The notes beneath the pieces were generated by a model. That model saw nothing but the letters and a program-made list of their open reading frames with translations. It made no database searches and was not told where the DNA came from. From Amblyornis subalaris (Eukaryota; Chordata; Aves; Passeriformes; Ptilonorhynchidae): a stretch of DNA of 64,000 bases. The stretch covers positions 8,040,980 to 8,104,979 of the forward strand of contig JACAXG010000012.1 of NCBI GenBank assembly GCA_018881555.1, in the 5' to 3' direction. Below are positions 62,301-64,000 of this stretch, one piece after another. How positions within the stretch are numbered: the first letter of the stretch is position 1; each line of letters opens with the position of its first letter. A program made the position numbers and the translations under genes.

Positions 62301-63843
62301 CTGACTAACTTCAGGAAAAGCTGTGTAAGACCCTCCACTTAAGGAGGAACATGGGGGTCACATCTGAATAGACAAGATCACTGGGTCAACAGCTCTCACA
62401 CTCTTCATTTGTGCATTCACAGAAGATCTGTTATTCGCTGGAAGGCCTTGGCTGGGACGAGCCATCAGCCAGCCCCAGTGGAGATAAGCCTCACAGAAGC
62501 ATTGGCGCCCCAAGGAACCAACCTTCTGACCATGTTGATGCCAATTTTAAAATGATTGCACTACTTTCACTGGCTTTCAAATCACTGAATCACAGGTGAG
62601 GTCACTCCTGGCAAGGTGGCTATCCCCAGTAAAAGCACTAGAAAGCCCATATAAAAAGATCAATGCCTTTTATGTCTTAATATGATTTATACTTCAGACC
62701 ATGTAACTTTTACAGGGCTGCCTATTATGTGATGGATGCAGCTCTCTTAACAACCCACATATTTGTCTGATTTACTGCATTGGTCCAACATGTTCTTTTC
62801 TACCGTGCAAGAACAACCTTGCTTCTAGGAATCTGTCTGCATGGTAAGATCGTGAACTAAATGTGCAGTTATCGTAAGAGACCACACATTTTACAGTAAA
62901 ATTGAGAAAACTGATTACAGCAATCCCTCTGGAAACAAGAATAATCACACGATAAGACAGTGCTAATGGGAATTTATCATCTCTCATCACGTGAGAAACT
63001 TAGAACAAAGCAGCAACGTGTGTGAACTGCGTAGCTATTAATGCCAATGAGTACCCGCTGAAAAGCTACAGGGGACTACAAAGAAACGAGAGGAGAGCAG
63101 GGAACCTGAACAACCAAACCTAAGCCAATTCAGTCTGCTTCAACCACCTTACACAGCGAAGTTCATATTTAACATTTGTAAATGTTACCCAAAATAACAG
63201 CCTCACATCTATCCATATATCCTATTCCCTCTCTACCCACACTATTTCATTCAAACTCCGTGTTATTCTTTTATTTGTTCTCACTATATTTTAGCACTGG
63301 AGAACTCCAAGATCATGAGTATCTGAAGGATATGTGCATCTGTGTGCCTACACGTCTGTATCTACACGATGCCTCACGCATAGATTATTCCTAAACTGCG
63401 TATCTCAGATCTGAAACACATTTCTCTTTCTCCCATCCAAAAAGTACCAAAAACCTACCCACGCTGTTTTCTATTTGAAGCAAATAACACTTGACTAAAC
63501 TTAAAATGTTTAAAGTTGTCTTGGGGAAGTGAGTGCCAAAAAGCCAAAGTGACATGCACATAGTTTTAACACGAATTATATCTACATTCCTTAGGTATCC
63601 TAAAATTACGCTGCATCAAGCCTCAAAAGACATATGAAACCTCAACAGGTTAATGGTGAACTCCTCTGTTCTATTGAACAATGGGTACCTTTGCTGGCCT
63701 ACCATACTTTCCACTGCCCTGTTTCATAGACGAAGCTTGGACTTGTAGAAGAGATTTCTTTTCTTTTCTAAATGAGAATAAAAGGAAATGGTTATGGGTA
63801 GGTGGCGGGAGAACAAGATGAGAGAAGCACCCTACGTAAGTAC
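59319..63843. other. Remaining part of KLF7 intron 2, nothing recognised
   Basis: Mixed sequence that is GC-richer near 60450-60920 (frames of 80-100 codons on both strands, none with a domain I know) and AT-rich after 62000. It has one ambiguous base at 61072. It could include more of the degraded retroelement, but I cannot show it. Confidence 0.4.
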
Positions 63844-64000
63844 CTGTATGAGTCCTCTGGTGAGCCTTTAAGTGGGAGCTCTTTGTATAAACTTTCCGGC
63901 ACCCATTAAATTGACAGCGATGAACCCTCTTCTTGTTTTCTGGGGATGCTTCTGTCCCTGTACCTCCTTGTTCACTGTCACTTTGCCCGCTTTTTATTGT
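63844..64000 (-). CDS. KLF7: KLF7 coding exon (linker plus zinc finger 1), partial at window edge
   Basis: This is the 3' end of the large internal exon of Kruppel-like factor 7, a nuclear C2H2 transcription factor that binds GC/CACCC boxes. Reading from base 64000 downwards gives 52 codons plus one base. A Ser/Gly/Gln-rich linker is followed by a basic stretch (ENKKRVHR) and the complete first finger, with C-x4-C (CQFNGC) and H-x3-H (HLKAHQRTH) ligands; KSSH supplies the base-contact positions. The exon ends in a phase-1 G before a GT donor at 63843-63842, which joins the GT opening the next exon to complete the TGEKPY linker. The HRCQFNGC wording, with RHYRKH, CNHCDR and the terminal RHI downstream, fits KLF7 rather than its close paralogue KLF6. 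Vertebrate KLF7 is about 302 residues, so the window holds roughly residues 193-302. The transactivation domain and start codon lie beyond base 64000. Confidence 0.96.

Overview
The window looks like bird nuclear DNA. It has several truncated CR1 LINE copies with the typical 3' end (an ATTCTATGATTCTAT-type tail), an LTR fragment resembling avian alpharetrovirus-like elements, a decayed retroviral pol segment, and long, AT-rich, almost gene-free sequence. Most open frames are short and random-looking. I found one confident protein-coding gene, the Kruppel-like factor KLF7, on the minus strand. Its last three coding exons are present, and the rest of the gene continues past base 64000.

Layout. 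Bases 1-28160 appear intergenic, downstream of KLF7. They hold an LTR end (1-163), a GC-rich LTR-like block with a 72-bp minisatellite (about 2560-3500), a second GC-rich repeat-like block (about 22870-24540) and a CR1 copy (about 25720-26125). Bases 28160-36663 are the likely very long KLF7 3' UTR, with a candidate poly(A) signal at 28180-28185 and three CR1 insertions. The coding exons are at 36664-36715 (end of zinc finger 3 and stop), 43475-43598 (zinc finger 2 and start of finger 3) and 63844-64000 (linker and zinc finger 1). The introns are 6,759 and 20,245 bp. All four splice sites in the window are canonical GT-AG and keep the reading frame.

Intron 2 is the richest in accessory sequence. 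It contains a short CR1 end, a 13-bp inverted repeat with homeobox/ONECUT-like sites, a GC-rich block with a perfect X-box-like inverted repeat next to a 277-base purine-only pentanucleotide tract, a broken plus-strand retroviral RNase H/integrase remnant (about 56540-57290), and minus-strand open frames at 58.5-59.3 kb that I do not recognise.

The three exons encode the last 110 residues of KLF7: three C2H2 fingers expected to bind GC/CACCC boxes as a nuclear transcription factor. I see no operon-like or multi-gene system and no convincing new biological system. The points most worth checking are regulatory or repeat-related.
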